From a virus, in the IMG/VR virus record IMGVR_UViG_3300033388_000746, positions 1-44,820 of that record: a stretch of DNA of 44,820 nucleotides, one strand, 5' to 3'. The notes under the pieces are model-generated. The model was not told the origin of the DNA and did not search any database. It worked only from the letters and a program-made list of their open reading frames with translations. Made by a program: the position numbers and the translations under genes. Shown one piece after another: positions 26,259-36,697 of the stretch. The stretch's first letter is position 1, and the number at the start of each line of letters is the position of its first letter.

Positions 26259-27953
26259 ATGGCAAGACAAAACATAAATTTTAATACCTTTGTTCCTAAA
26301 GATTTAACAAAAACTCAAATAGATTGGGGTACTGTAGCCACAGGACTAACTAAAGAATTATCAGCAATAAAAAAAGAACGTGAAGATAAACGTTCTGAGT
26401 ATGAAGATGATACCTACAAAAGAAATAGAGAGCTTGGTGATTTAGAAACTTATGATAATAACACTTTAAACCAATTAGTTATTAGTGCATCTGGTTCAGC
26501 TCAAGATTATTTGAGTGTTAGAAATGAAATGTTTAGAAGAGGGTTAATTTCAGAAACTCAATATACAAAAGATATGGATCGTATATCGGGTAATTTTAAA
26601 GATTTTAATAAGGCTGCAAAAAACTATGACGCTTCTTATAAAAAATATAAAGATAGGCTAAAGGCTGATCCATCTAAAAATTATTTAGGTTCATCTTCTA
26701 TTGAACAAAAATTTGCTGAAGGTGCTTTAGCTTTTGGTAATTTAAATGGTGTAGTGGAGTATGTAAATCCTACTACAGGTGATATATCATTAGTAAGGTT
26801 AGATGACGATGGAAATATACCTAAAAATCCGTCTGAGCATATGCCTTTTAATGGTATGAATAACAGATTAAATTATGAATTAGATCAGTTTAATTTAGCT
26901 TATGAACAAAAATCTATTGTAGATAATTTAGGAGTTTCTATAGCAGCTGACGGATCAATTGGTGACGCAACACTTTTTGTAGAAACAGCAACAGCTGGTT
27001 TAGATAAATATGTAGATGGCTTTATGGTAAAAGATTTAGATGTTGCTACAGTATTAGAAGACACTATGGGTGACGGATATTATACTACAACAGATTTAAA
27101 TGATACAAATCCATTAGCTATTCACTTAGATTACTCACAAAATAATCAACCAACAGTTGTTAAAGGAGATAGATGGGATGAGCAAAAAGAAGTTGCAAGA
27201 AAATATATGAAGACTACTATGAAGGATATGATTGATAATAAAGCAAAAGCAATCAGAACTAATTTTGAGTCTACAGATGCAAAAAATTCAAGAAAAGACA
27301 GGGATTATGATAAAATAGAACAACCATTACCTGTATATACTAATCCTGTACAAGTTGGTGGTGATGTACAAACAGGTATTAAATACTTAACAGAAGGATC
27401 TGATGGTTTAGGAAAGTTTGTTGGTCGTGCTCCTGATGGTATATCCATATCCAGCGATACTGATGCTGATATACAAAATAGATTCTTTAGTGTTACAAAT
27501 TCTTATTTACCTCCAAAAGTAAAACAACACTTTGGAAGAAATCCTTTATTGGTTCAATATTTTGACGAGGTTGAAGTTCAAGATAATGGTGATGGAACGT
27601 TTAGTAATTATTATATTGATCATGATGGGACACGAGTTAAAATGAAAGACAACCAAATACCAGGTTCTACTCAAGATAGTCCAATTAAAAATAGCTTTAA
27701 TAGCGAAGATGAAGCTAAAGAAAATTTACCTGACATGGGACGTAATAATGAATTTATGACAATTGAATTTGGTGGTATTAATTATACAATACCAAATATT
27801 AGAGGTAGAAGAACAGACGAAGTTTGGATTTCAATACAAGAAAATGTAATTAATAGAGCTGTTGACCGATATAATGATGATATGTATTTTGATATTTATA
27901 ATCAACAAAGACCTGGTGGAGGTGGAGGTGCAGGATCACGATATAATAACTGA
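26259..27953 (+). CDS. Internal virion protein (T7 gp15-like position)
   Basis: This 564-aa protein has an N-terminus MARQNINFNTFVPKDLTKTQ. A charged helical section follows (KEREDKRSEYEDDTYKRNRE), then an acidic globular middle with many Asp/Asn/Tyr, and a C-terminus with INYTIPNIRGRRTDEVWISI followed by a Gly/Pro-rich tail. No enzyme motif, signal peptide or transmembrane segment was recognised. It lies between the gp14-like and giant gp16-like genes, overlapping the latter's ATG (TGATG), so a second ejection or periplasmic-tunnel component is the best inference. Confidence 0.6.
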   Translation: MARQNINFNTFVPKDLTKTQIDWGTVATGLTKELSAIKKEREDKRSEYEDDTYKRNRELGDLETYDNNTLNQLVISASGSAQDYLSVRNEMFRRGLISETQYTKDMDRISGNFKDFNKAAKNYDASYKKYKDRLKADPSKNYLGSSSIEQKFAEGALAFGNLNGVVEYVNPTTGDISLVRLDDDGNIPKNPSEHMPFNGMNNRLNYELDQFNLAYEQKSIVDNLGVSIAADGSIGDATLFVETATAGLDKYVDGFMVKDLDVATVLEDTMGDGYYTTTDLNDTNPLAIHLDYSQNNQPTVVKGDRWDEQKEVARKYMKTTMKDMIDNKAKAIRTNFESTDAKNSRKDRDYDKIEQPLPVYTNPVQVGGDVQTGIKYLTEGSDGLGKFVGRAPDGISISSDTDADIQNRFFSVTNSYLPPKVKQHFGRNPLLVQYFDEVEVQDNGDGTFSNYYIDHDGTRVKMKDNQIPGSTQDSPIKNSFNSEDEAKENLPDMGRNNEFMTIEFGGINYTIPNIRGRRTDEVWISIQENVINRAVDRYNDDMYFDIYNQQRPGGGGGAGSRYNN

Positions 27954-30900
27954 TGAACGAACAAGCAATAAAAGACGGGTATGACTACTTTGTACAAACG
28001 GGATACAAAGGTAGTTTAGAAGATTATATTCAGTTGATGGCTACTAATCCTAATGCTGTCAAGGACACTTATCTATATTTTAAGAAAACAGGTTATAATG
28101 GTTCTGAAGACGATTTTGGGATTTTATTTGGCTTAAATAAACAAGTAAAAAAAAAAGAAACTCCTCAACAACCCGTTCAAGTGGATTCAGATGGTTCTGG
28201 GGAAACGGAAATTACGGAGGAAGTTTTACAAGAAGAGGAGGGAGTACCTATTTCTTCGGAGTCTTTAAATCAAGAACTTGATTTTGGTCCTGCAGAGGTA
28301 AGAAGATATAATCCAATGGGTTCTGAAATGAACCGTCAAGACTTATCAGTTGGAGAAAAAGATACATTTATAGAAAGAGTTTTTGGAAAAAATGAATTAA
28401 CCGATTTATTTGGTGATATGTATCGTGCTGGTGCAGCAGGACAAGCACAAGGAGGTTCAGTTGATGAATCATTAGAGTTATTAGGAAAATCACGTGTTGG
28501 AGCAAAAATTACATCAGAAGATATAGAAGACTTTTTAGCAGCTCAAGAAAGAATGCAACAGCAAGGTGAGTCTGATGAAATGAAAAGTTTTAATCAAATC
28601 TATCAAGCCAATGGTGGAGGTGTTATGGGATGGTTAAAAGGAGTTTGGGCAAACCCAACTGTAGTGCCACAGCTATTTGTTTCTTCTATGAGTGCTATGT
28701 TAACTCCAGCTACTCTTGCGGGAGGAGCGGCAGGTGCAGCAGCAGGTGCAGGAGTTGCAGCGGCAGGAGGTTCAATAGGTGGTCCTGTAGGTAGTTTTTT
28801 AGGTGCTGTAGGTGGGGGAACAACAGGTTTTTTTATAGGTGCTTCAACAACATTAGAAACAGGATTAACTTTTGCAGAGTTACTACAAAAAGAAGTTCAA
28901 GAAAGAGGTTATGATTTAGATGAAGAAGGAATTCGTAAAGTGTTAGAAAGCAAAAGTGCTATGAGTAGCATTCGTAACAAATCAGCTGCAAGAGGGGTAA
29001 CAATTGGAGCTATTGACGCTTTAGCATCAAAAGTAGGAATTAAGGTTGGAGCGAGAACTTTAGGAAAAAAAGCATATGGTTTAGGTACAAAATTAAAAGC
29101 TACAGGAAAAGTAGCGGCTATAGAAGCTGTTGGTGGTTCAGTTGGTGAGGTTGGTGGTAGATTAGCTGCAGGTCAAGAAATGGATACAGCTGAAATATTA
29201 TTTGAGGGAGTAGCAGGAACAGCTACATTACCTGTAACATTAGGTTTAGCTGCATACAGACGACCTAAATATTACATAAATAAAAGTCAATACGATGATA
29301 GTGCTAAAGAACTTGCAAGAGTAGACCAAGACCAAATGATGGATGCTGTGTATAACTCTACAGATGCAGAATTTTCAAAGATGGAGCTTACTGCTGTAAA
29401 TAATCCACAATTAGATGCAGCAATAAAAGAACGTAAAACAAAAATACACAGTAGACAAGCTGCACAAAGAGAAATACTTCAAGCAAAACCAGATATACAA
29501 AAATCACAATTAGATAAGTTAACTCCTTTACAAGAAGAGTTAAATAGATTAGATGGTAATAAATCACAAGTAGCTAAAAAAAGACGTGCTGAGATTATTG
29601 CTGAAATGAATGCTATTGAAGATGGTGTTGCTACTGAAAAAACAGAAGTAGAGGTAACAAGGGAAGAAGCTAAAAAAGCGTTAGAGGCTGATAATGATCT
29701 TGCTATGGAAATGAAGCAAAAAGGGTTGCCTGCTCCCGACTTACAAATATTGTCAGAAGAAAATATAGAGAAGAAAAGACAGAAAATGTTGCAAGAAAAG
29801 ATTGCAGCTCAAGAACAAATGTCTGAAAGTAAGAAAAAAAGTAGTGAGACAACTGAGACTACTGAAACTACAGAAGAAGAAACGTCTCCAGAAGTTAAAG
29901 AAGAAGCAGATGAATTAGCTGAAGCTATTGAACTTGACGAGGGTAAACCTATAGAACGAGATCCTCAAGCAGGAGGAACACGTCCTGGTTCTACGGAAGA
30001 AACAACTGAAACAACTGAAACAACTGAAACAACTCAGACTACTGAAACAGAAGTTGTTGATGAAACAGTACAACCAGAGGTAACAGAAATTACTGAAGAA
30101 CAAGCAATAAACGAATTAAAAAAGGAAGGTGTGGATAATCCAACACCACAACAAATAAAAGAAAAACAAAATGCCCTTCAAGAGTCAAGCACAACTCAAG
30201 TGGATGGCCAAAAACAAACCGAGTCTGTTTCAGAAATTTCTGAACGAAACACTGGACCCGAACAGCCTACCCAAAAGAGTAAAGAAAAAACCAAAAGTAA
30301 AGACACTACTAAAGACACGAAAAAGAAAAAGAAAGTAGAGAGTAGAAAAAGTAAAGAAGATAAGATTATAAAACAATCTACTAAAAAAGACAATCCTCAA
30401 AAAAATGTTTACATAAATAAAAAAGGTAAAACAAAAATAGAGAAGTCTAAATTAGACAAGGTGGTAGATAAAGCAAAAAAAGCTATTAAAGCAATATCTA
30501 AAATAGCACCTAAGACTAAAATATTTCTACATACAGATCAAAATGAATATAATAATATAACAGGTAGACCTGGGACAGCGGGATTATTCTCGTCACAAAC
30601 TAATTCTATTCATATTAATGTGTCTAATATGAAACCATATACTATTGCTCATGAAATTTTTCATGCTATATTATATGAAAAGTTTGGGACTGATGTTCGT
30701 ATAGAAGCAGCTATGGGAAGATTTATAGAAGCACTAATAAATTCTGACATAGACAATGCAACTAAAAGAAAATTAGAAGAATTTGTAAAGTTATATGATA
30801 AGGGAGTGAAAAATGAAGAGTATGTGTCAGAACTTTTTGGTATGCTCGCAGAAGAATATACTACCTTAAATGTAAAAAACAAAAACTTAGTACAAAGATT

Positions 30901-33900
30901 TTTAATGAAATTAGCTGAATTATTAGGCCTAAAGTATGCTGATATAGGATTTAGCACTTTAAAAAAGGACACAGCTATTATAGCTTTATTAAACAATTTA
31001 TCACGTGCTGTAAGAGAAGGGGAGGTTGTAGAGGAAAGTATATATGGAGATGAAGTTACTTTTAAAGAATTTGATTATATAGTAGATGATACTATAGAAA
31101 TGGGTAAAACAGTAAAAAACCCTGCTAATGCATTAAAAGAACAAAAGATTGGTGGTTTTGAAGTTTCATATACTCAACAAGATAGTATAGCTGAAATGAT
31201 AAAAAAAGGTTTAGTTACTGAACCAAAAGATTTAAAATTTTTAGAAGGGTTAGAAACTGTAATTACATCTCCCGATGATATGTTAGCAGGAGAAATTAAA
31301 TATAAAGGTAAAGTTATTTTTGAAGGAGAAGGTGGTGTGTTTTTTGTAACTAAATTTGGTGATGTTTGGGCATCGGGAAAAAAAGGAACAGCAAACTCTA
31401 TAGCGAGAGGATTAAATGAACAATTAAAAGCAAATGGAGGTAGGGCTTTTTTAACTTTAACAAAAGGAACAGACTCTAAATTAGTTAGCAGTGCTTCGGG
31501 TGTAAATTCTACTTTAGCTATTCTAAATACTATGTTAGATAATAAATTAATATCTCCATCTAATTTTAGAAATGCAGTTTCTTCAGCTGTAAAAAAAGCA
31601 GGTGGTACTATAAATTTAAGACAAAGTGCTAAAGATTTAAAAACTGATATACAAAAATATTTTACTGATCCTAAAACAACTACGTTTGAAAAAAGAGGAT
31701 TTGTGGTTAAAGATATTGTAGGTGAAATAGCTAAAAATCTACCTCAAGAAGATCAAGCAGCTATAGCTGAGTTTTTAGGAGGTGATAAATCAAGATCAGT
31801 TGGTAAAGGTAAAACTAAATTAGTTTCAGGAAAACCTGGTTCTCAAGCATTAGTTGAATTAATTGCTCAAGTGGCAGCTGAAAGATTAACTAAAGGATTA
31901 AAGACGGGAGATATATATGCTGTAGTTGAAGTTAATGGTCCTGTAGAAGTTAAGAAAGATACACACCCAAGCTATCCATTTCATATATCATTAAAGGACG
32001 GTAGTAAACCTATACTACATTTACCACAAAACAGAGAGTCGGGGAGTAAAGTTCTTGTGCAAAAATCCGGAAAAGATTACGCAGTTCGTAATGTCTCAGT
32101 TGTAGAAGGAAGTTATAAAGGAGAAAAAGGGGATAAGTCTCAAAAAATTCGTAGTCCAAAAGAAATTGGTAAAAACTTTGGTATGAATAAAAAAGGTTTT
32201 ATTCCTGCTAAAAATGTATCAGATCCATATTTTATTAGACAAGCATTAAAAGGAACAGGTATAACAGTAAAAGAAAACTTTGTAAAAGTTCCTGGTGATG
32301 TACCACGTTTTGTTAGTTATAGTTTTCAAATAGACGGAAGATTTTATAATCCAATGTCTTCAGATAAATCACAAAAGACAAGAATTTTTAATACATCTGA
32401 CACTATTAATGATGTTGTTGCGAAAGCACGTGCAAGAGATTATAGTGACGCAGCTATATACGAATACTTACGAAATAATCGTAAGCTAACAATAGATGAA
32501 GCTCGTGCAGCAATAGAGAATAAAGATGGTGCTTACTCAGGAATGCCATCAGAGTTTACAAATGTTGAAGGTGGTATAAATGAAGGACAAACTTTATATA
32601 ATGAAGTTACTTATGAATTAAAAAAATATATTAGCGAAAATCCTGACGCTACTCCTTTTACTATTGGTAAAAAAGCATTTGAGATTTTAAGAGATAATGA
32701 TATTTTTAAAAGACAATTCAAAACAATTAAAACTCAATTAGAAGTAGCTTATGCAGGAGTGGTAAGCAGGGTTCAAGGTAGTCAAGTAAAAAACAGAATA
32801 GCGAGGTTAAAAAGAGACTTGTATATAAAAAATCAAGGTGCAAGAGATTTAAGAAGAATACAATTACAACTAAATCAGTTAATAAGAAAGTATGCACCAA
32901 AAGAAGCTACATATACTAAAAATGAATTAAATAGATTAATTAGTCAAATAGCACAAGCAAATAATAAAAATATTTTAAGCATAAGTGAAAAGGTTTTTGA
33001 TTTAATTGATAGAAAAAGAAATCAAGTAAAACAAAGTTTAATTAAAGAAATTAAAGCTTTAATTAAAAAACAAGCTCAAGGAACTCCAAATAAACAAAGA
33101 GCAACAAATTTAGAAGCACAAGGTAAACAGTTTTTCAAAGACATAGTAGATATAATACAAATTGTTACAAGGCCTGACACTGTAAAAGAAGGTGATATAT
33201 TAAGTCCACGTGCAAGAGGCCTTAGACAACTTCAACAAGAAATGATGGCTAATGAAGAGTTAACTAATATAGCATTAGAAAAACAAAGAAGAGGAGAGAA
33301 GCTAACAGTAGCTGAAGTAAAATTAATTAACAGAGCTTTAGCTTTTGACACTTTTGCTAACATACAAAATTTAGAATTAGAAGCAGTTGAAGGTATATTA
33401 AAACAACTAAAAGATACTAAGAAAGCATCTATAGCTTTATTAAATATGTCACGTTTAGAACGTGCAGAAGTAAACAATTCCATATATACTGCAGCTACTG
33501 AGGAAATAAGAGAAAATTATCCTCAATTGTTTGATAATGTTGAATTTTTCCCTAATGGAGAACCAAATCCTAACTTTGGTAAAATAAAAGATGCTAATCA
33601 ATTAAACCAAGAAGAAAACAGAGGAGTGTTAAAAAAATTAAGAGAAAAAGTATTAGACTTTTTACGTGACTTTGATTTTGTATCTCCTTTAGGTATAACA
33701 CGATTCTTTAGAAATAGACTTTCGCATTTAGGAACTTTAACAAATTTAATGGATAACGTAGCAAAAGGTAATACATTTTTTTACGAAAATGTTTATCAAG
33801 CATTAAATAGAATGCACACGAAAGCATTAAGAGGTTATTATAAACAAATAGAAATATTAAACTCTATTGCAGCTACTATAGATGGTATTGAAAGTTATCA

Positions 33901-35827
33901 AGATTTGAAAAATAAATTTGATAAATTCGGGTTAATAGAAGTAACAAAATCTAATGGAGAAAAAGATACTTATAGCATGAATCAAATGATGAGGATTTAT
34001 GCTTTATCTCAAAACAAAACTCAACGAGAAAAATTAACTCAACAAGGGCTTGGTAAGGAACAGATAGATTTTATAAGAGATCAGTTGGGCGAACAAGCAG
34101 TAGAGTTTGTAGATAAAATTGTAGATTACTTAAGTCTTGAATATTTTGAAAGTGTCAATGACGTATATAAACAAGCTAATTATGTAAACTTAGATCAAAT
34201 ACCAAATTACTTTCCTACAAAAAGTATTTCTTCTACAACTATGGTTACAGATTTACTTCAAGGAAACTTTATGAAAGTTTTTAATGACGTTACAGCTCCA
34301 GCTACTAAAAATAGAACTGACGAAGTTGGTGCTGTAGATTTAAATTTTAGTTTTACTGAATCATTAGAAAATCATATTACTCAAATGGAAAGATTTAAAG
34401 CTTACGCTATGGGAGTGAAAAACTTACAAGCAATCTTTAAAGTTCCAGCTGTAAATGCTTTGTTAGATAGATTAAATATTAGAGATGTGTTATATCAGTC
34501 TATTAATTTAGCTATAAATCCTACAGCTAATGCAATGCCAGCTGGTGCTATGGCAAAACTAATGACACGATTTACCGGATATGCATTATCTTTTAAAATT
34601 GTACAGTTAATAAAACAGTCAACTTCTTTTGTTAATGCTTTTGAAGATTATCCAGGAGTAAAAGGAAGTAGAGTTCCTAAAATGGTTAGCTTTATGATAG
34701 GGATGGCTAAAGTTATTGCAAGACTTCCTTATTATATGCAACTTGCACAAACAATATCTCCCGACTTTAAAGATCGTTGGAGAAAAGGTTTGGAAGGAGA
34801 TATATACCGTTTAGAGTCAGGAAGTAGAACTTTAAAACCAGTTGAAAAAAGAACTGCAGGAAAAGGTTTTGAAGCAAGATGGAATCGTTCTTGGAAGTTT
34901 TTTAAACAAGCAGCAGCTATGCCTACTGTATTAGGAGATGTTATGGGGGTTATGGGTTATATGGTAAACTATGTACAAAACATAGAGAATGGAATGTCAA
35001 AGGCTGAAGCAGCTGAACAATTTGCAGATTACAATGCAACACAGCAGTCACGAAGAGGAACAGATAAAATACCTTTACAACAAAGTCAAGAACCACTTGC
35101 AAGAGCATTTACTATGTTTGGTAGTACAATATTTTTACAAATAAATAAAGTATTGCAAACAACAACAAATATAATGAGATCACTTAAGGAAAAGGGTGGT
35201 GTGCGAAACGTACGTTCTAAAGATATAAAAGGATTAGCATTAAACTACGCAGGTGCTAACGTTTTGTTTGCTATAGCAGCTAATTTAGCTTTACTAATGA
35301 AGGGTAATGATGACGATCAAGAAAAAGCTATGGATAGAATTAAAGATGCTATGTATGGATTAAACTTACTTTACATGATTCCATTTATAGGTGGTGCATC
35401 TGAAGAAGCTATTAATAAGTTAAAAGGAAGAAGAGGTTATGGTGATGATGTTGTAAATCCATACAAATCAATATTTAGAAAAATATCAAAAGCAACAAGC
35501 TCAGGTGAGGGTATACAACCGTTAGTTGAGATTTTAATGGGAGCACAGATTGACCCTTTTGTTGGAGTTTATAATGCTTTAGCAAAAGATGGCACAAAAC
35601 AAGAAGAGGCTATCTATGATATATTAGGTATTAGTTCCTCTTATCAACCAGCCTTAAGTATGTCATTCTCTCCAGAAGATATGAAAATTATTAAAGAAAC
35701 AGATCCTGAGTTATATAAAATATTACAAGAACAGAAAAGATTACAGAGTGGAAATAAATTGATGCCAAAAGCACAAATGAAAAGAGAACAACCAGAATTA
35801 TACTACAGTTTATATGGAAACGAATAA
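27953..35827 (+). CDS. Giant 2624-aa ejection protein with zinc-peptidase motif
   Basis: This gene spans 7.9 kb. Two N-terminal repeats (GYKGSLEDYIQLM and GYNGSEDDFGILF) occupy residues 18-60. A hydrophobic Gly/Ala stretch (about 220-300) could insert in membranes. A long charged, Thr/Glu-rich linker (about 480-870) includes a TET repeat tract. HEIFH at residues 900-904 within PYTIAHEIFHAILYEKFG is the zinc-binding HExxH of a metallopeptidase. A mixed alpha/beta region with GDIYAVVEVNGPVEVKKDTH lies at about 1315-1340. The last 900 residues are helical and resemble the large polyvalent proteins of phages. It is probably ejected with the DNA, as T7 gp16 is, and may cleave or remodel envelope components. 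No DxDxD RNA-polymerase motif was found. Confidence 0.7.
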   Translation: MNEQAIKDGYDYFVQTGYKGSLEDYIQLMATNPNAVKDTYLYFKKTGYNGSEDDFGILFGLNKQVKKKETPQQPVQVDSDGSGETEITEEVLQEEEGVPISSESLNQELDFGPAEVRRYNPMGSEMNRQDLSVGEKDTFIERVFGKNELTDLFGDMYRAGAAGQAQGGSVDESLELLGKSRVGAKITSEDIEDFLAAQERMQQQGESDEMKSFNQIYQANGGGVMGWLKGVWANPTVVPQLFVSSMSAMLTPATLAGGAAGAAAGAGVAAAGGSIGGPVGSFLGAVGGGTTGFFIGASTTLETGLTFAELLQKEVQERGYDLDEEGIRKVLESKSAMSSIRNKSAARGVTIGAIDALASKVGIKVGARTLGKKAYGLGTKLKATGKVAAIEAVGGSVGEVGGRLAAGQEMDTAEILFEGVAGTATLPVTLGLAAYRRPKYYINKSQYDDSAKELARVDQDQMMDAVYNSTDAEFSKMELTAVNNPQLDAAIKERKTKIHSRQAAQREILQAKPDIQKSQLDKLTPLQEELNRLDGNKSQVAKKRRAEIIAEMNAIEDGVATEKTEVEVTREEAKKALEADNDLAMEMKQKGLPAPDLQILSEENIEKKRQKMLQEKIAAQEQMSESKKKSSETTETTETTEEETSPEVKEEADELAEAIELDEGKPIERDPQAGGTRPGSTEETTETTETTETTQTTETEVVDETVQPEVTEITEEQAINELKKEGVDNPTPQQIKEKQNALQESSTTQVDGQKQTESVSEISERNTGPEQPTQKSKEKTKSKDTTKDTKKKKKVESRKSKEDKIIKQSTKKDNPQKNVYINKKGKTKIEKSKLDKVVDKAKKAIKAISKIAPKTKIFLHTDQNEYNNITGRPGTAGLFSSQTNSIHINVSNMKPYTIAHEIFHAILYEKFGTDVRIEAAMGRFIEALINSDIDNATKRKLEEFVKLYDKGVKNEEYVSELFGMLAEEYTTLNVKNKNLVQRFLMKLAELLGLKYADIGFSTLKKDTAIIALLNNLSRAVREGEVVEESIYGDEVTFKEFDYIVDDTIEMGKTVKNPANALKEQKIGGFEVSYTQQDSIAEMIKKGLVTEPKDLKFLEGLETVITSPDDMLAGEIKYKGKVIFEGEGGVFFVTKFGDVWASGKKGTANSIARGLNEQLKANGGRAFLTLTKGTDSKLVSSASGVNSTLAILNTMLDNKLISPSNFRNAVSSAVKKAGGTINLRQSAKDLKTDIQKYFTDPKTTTFEKRGFVVKDIVGEIAKNLPQEDQAAIAEFLGGDKSRSVGKGKTKLVSGKPGSQALVELIAQVAAERLTKGLKTGDIYAVVEVNGPVEVKKDTHPSYPFHISLKDGSKPILHLPQNRESGSKVLVQKSGKDYAVRNVSVVEGSYKGEKGDKSQKIRSPKEIGKNFGMNKKGFIPAKNVSDPYFIRQALKGTGITVKENFVKVPGDVPRFVSYSFQIDGRFYNPMSSDKSQKTRIFNTSDTINDVVAKARARDYSDAAIYEYLRNNRKLTIDEARAAIENKDGAYSGMPSEFTNVEGGINEGQTLYNEVTYELKKYISENPDATPFTIGKKAFEILRDNDIFKRQFKTIKTQLEVAYAGVVSRVQGSQVKNRIARLKRDLYIKNQGARDLRRIQLQLNQLIRKYAPKEATYTKNELNRLISQIAQANNKNILSISEKVFDLIDRKRNQVKQSLIKEIKALIKKQAQGTPNKQRATNLEAQGKQFFKDIVDIIQIVTRPDTVKEGDILSPRARGLRQLQQEMMANEELTNIALEKQRRGEKLTVAEVKLINRALAFDTFANIQNLELEAVEGILKQLKDTKKASIALLNMSRLERAEVNNSIYTAATEEIRENYPQLFDNVEFFPNGEPNPNFGKIKDANQLNQEENRGVLKKLREKVLDFLRDFDFVSPLGITRFFRNRLSHLGTLTNLMDNVAKGNTFFYENVYQALNRMHTKALRGYYKQIEILNSIAATIDGIESYQDLKNKFDKFGLIEVTKSNGEKDTYSMNQMMRIYALSQNKTQREKLTQQGLGKEQIDFIRDQLGEQAVEFVDKIVDYLSLEYFESVNDVYKQANYVNLDQIPNYFPTKSISSTTMVTDLLQGNFMKVFNDVTAPATKNRTDEVGAVDLNFSFTESLENHITQMERFKAYAMGVKNLQAIFKVPAVNALLDRLNIRDVLYQSINLAINPTANAMPAGAMAKLMTRFTGYALSFKIVQLIKQSTSFVNAFEDYPGVKGSRVPKMVSFMIGMAKVIARLPYYMQLAQTISPDFKDRWRKGLEGDIYRLESGSRTLKPVEKRTAGKGFEARWNRSWKFFKQAAAMPTVLGDVMGVMGYMVNYVQNIENGMSKAEAAEQFADYNATQQSRRGTDKIPLQQSQEPLARAFTMFGSTIFLQINKVLQTTTNIMRSLKEKGGVRNVRSKDIKGLALNYAGANVLFAIAANLALLMKGNDDDQEKAMDRIKDAMYGLNLLYMIPFIGGASEEAINKLKGRRGYGDDVVNPYKSIFRKISKATSSGEGIQPLVEILMGAQIDPFVGVYNALAKDGTKQEEAIYDILGISSSYQPALSMSFSPEDMKIIKETDPELYKILQEQKRLQSGNKLMPKAQMKREQPELYYSLYGNE
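29999..30045 (+). repeat. Nine-base tandem repeat (ACAACTGAA) in the giant gene
   Basis: About four copies of ACAACTGAA run in tandem at 30000-30036 and encode Thr-Thr-Glu repeats inside the linker of the giant protein. A degenerate relative (ACTGAGACTACTGAAACTAC) lies near 29850. Copy-number change here keeps the frame because the unit is three codons long, so linker length can vary without loss of the protein. Confidence 0.85.
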
Positions 35828-36071
35828 TTTTGATGAAGACAAGTGTTTTAATAACACGTATGAATTAATTACAGGTAAAAGAACTTTAATAGATTTTTTA
35901 GATACAGAAGATGAATTATGGTTTCTTCACGACCCTAACAAAGAAAAATTAAGATATAACGACCCTATATATACAGAGCTTATAAATTATTTTATCTATA
36001 CTGAAGAATATGAAAAGTGTGCTGAAATTGTAGAAATTCAAGAAAAACTAAAACAATCTTTGTTTAATTAA
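35814..36071 (+). CDS. Small acidic hypothetical protein at end of the rightward genes
   Basis: This 85-aa protein has the sequence METNNFDEDKCFNNTYELIT at its start, then a helix with GKRTLIDFLDTEDELWFLHD and a C-terminal helical region (YTEEYEKCAEIVEIQEKLKQ). Many Asp/Glu and aromatic residues are seen. It overlaps the giant gene by 14 bp and ends in an 8-bp overlap with the convergent leftward gene, so it is the last gene of the rightward half. Its function is unknown. A small acidic helical protein of this type could be a regulator or an assembly chaperone. Confidence 0.6.
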   Translation: METNNFDEDKCFNNTYELITGKRTLIDFLDTEDELWFLHDPNKEKLRYNDPIYTELINYFIYTEEYEKCAEIVEIQEKLKQSLFN

Positions 36072-36459
36072 TTTCGTCAATAGATGTTATATGATCACTG
36101 TGGCTTCTATTTCTATTATATTGAGAGATTAAATCACTCTCAAAATTCTTCTTGTAATTTTTTCTTTCGGCCTCTAACTTATAGAATGAAAAAGCATTCA
36201 TACCCACAGTATGTGCATCAGTCGGAAAAAAATATTTCCAACCTTTAGACCTACCTCTATTTATATAGTAACAAAAAGCTACAGCTAATTTACCTGTATT
36301 TTTTTTAAAGTTTACCACAGCTGAATCATCTGATGTAGGTATAATTTCATCTACACTAAATGTTTCATTATTAATATTACCTTGTCTTGTTTTGTTTGAA
36401 AATCTTTCTGCAACTGTTTTGCAGAACACGTCTAATTCTTTTGCTCGTTCTTTGTTCAT
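36064..36459 (-). CDS. Hypothetical protein, last gene of the leftward operon
   Basis: This 131-aa soluble basic protein begins with MNKERAKELDVFCKTVAERF. Its middle (EIIPTSDDSAVVNFKKNTGK, then LAVAFCYYINRGRSKGWKYF) shows a beta-hairpin followed by an Arg/Lys/aromatic patch suited to nucleic-acid contact, and it ends with a charged helix and DHITSIDEIN. I recall similar small proteins in flavobacterial phage early regions without a function. It follows the 63-aa gene with a 30-bp gap and converges on the rightward genes. DNA binding is only a suggestion from composition. Confidence 0.6.
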   Translation of the reverse strand: MNKERAKELDVFCKTVAERFSNKTRQGNINNETFSVDEIIPTSDDSAVVNFKKNTGKLAVAFCYYINRGRSKGWKYFFPTDAHTVGMNAFSFYKLEAERKNYKKNFESDLISQYNRNRSHSDHITSIDEIN

Positions 36460-36489
36460 GATGGCCAGATTATTATTATTTTTGTTATA

Positions 36490-36681
36490 TTAGATTTCAT
36501 CAGTCAGGGAGTTGATTAAGTCAGCTAAAACCTTCATTAAATCTTGTGCCTTCTCTTTAGCTTTTTCGTGTTCACGTTCCATCAAATCCTCATACAGCTC
36601 GTCTCCAAAGCCATGTATACGATCAGTCACATAAGTAATGTGACTTATTGTAGATTTATCTTCACGTGCAATTCGGGACAT
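36490..36681 (-). CDS. Small helical hypothetical protein (63 aa)
   Basis: The sequence starts MSRIAREDKSTISHITYVTD and continues as one long charged helix (DELYEDLMEREHEKAKEKAQ and onwards), ending in DLINSLTDEI. A short helical protein of this kind often dimerises as a coiled coil. The gene is preceded by a TAnnTTTG element on the same strand and leads into the 131-aa gene. An overlapping rightward frame (36544-36750) lacks similar protein-like composition and was not accepted. The function is unknown. Confidence 0.6.
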   Translation of the reverse strand: MSRIAREDKSTISHITYVTDRIHGFGDELYEDLMEREHEKAKEKAQDLMKVLADLINSLTDEI

Positions 36682-36697
36682 TTATACTTGATTTTAT

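Noticed and set aside
27953-35827. Virion RNA polymerase in the giant protein
   Set aside because: A search by eye for DxDxD-type metal-binding motifs found none, so the crAss-like giant RNA polymerase model was not adopted.
36051-36065. AAACAA-TCT-TTGTTT palindrome at the convergent gene ends, possible bidirectional terminator
   Set aside because: The stem is only six A/T-rich pairs and lacks a clear T-run on either strand, so it was not called.
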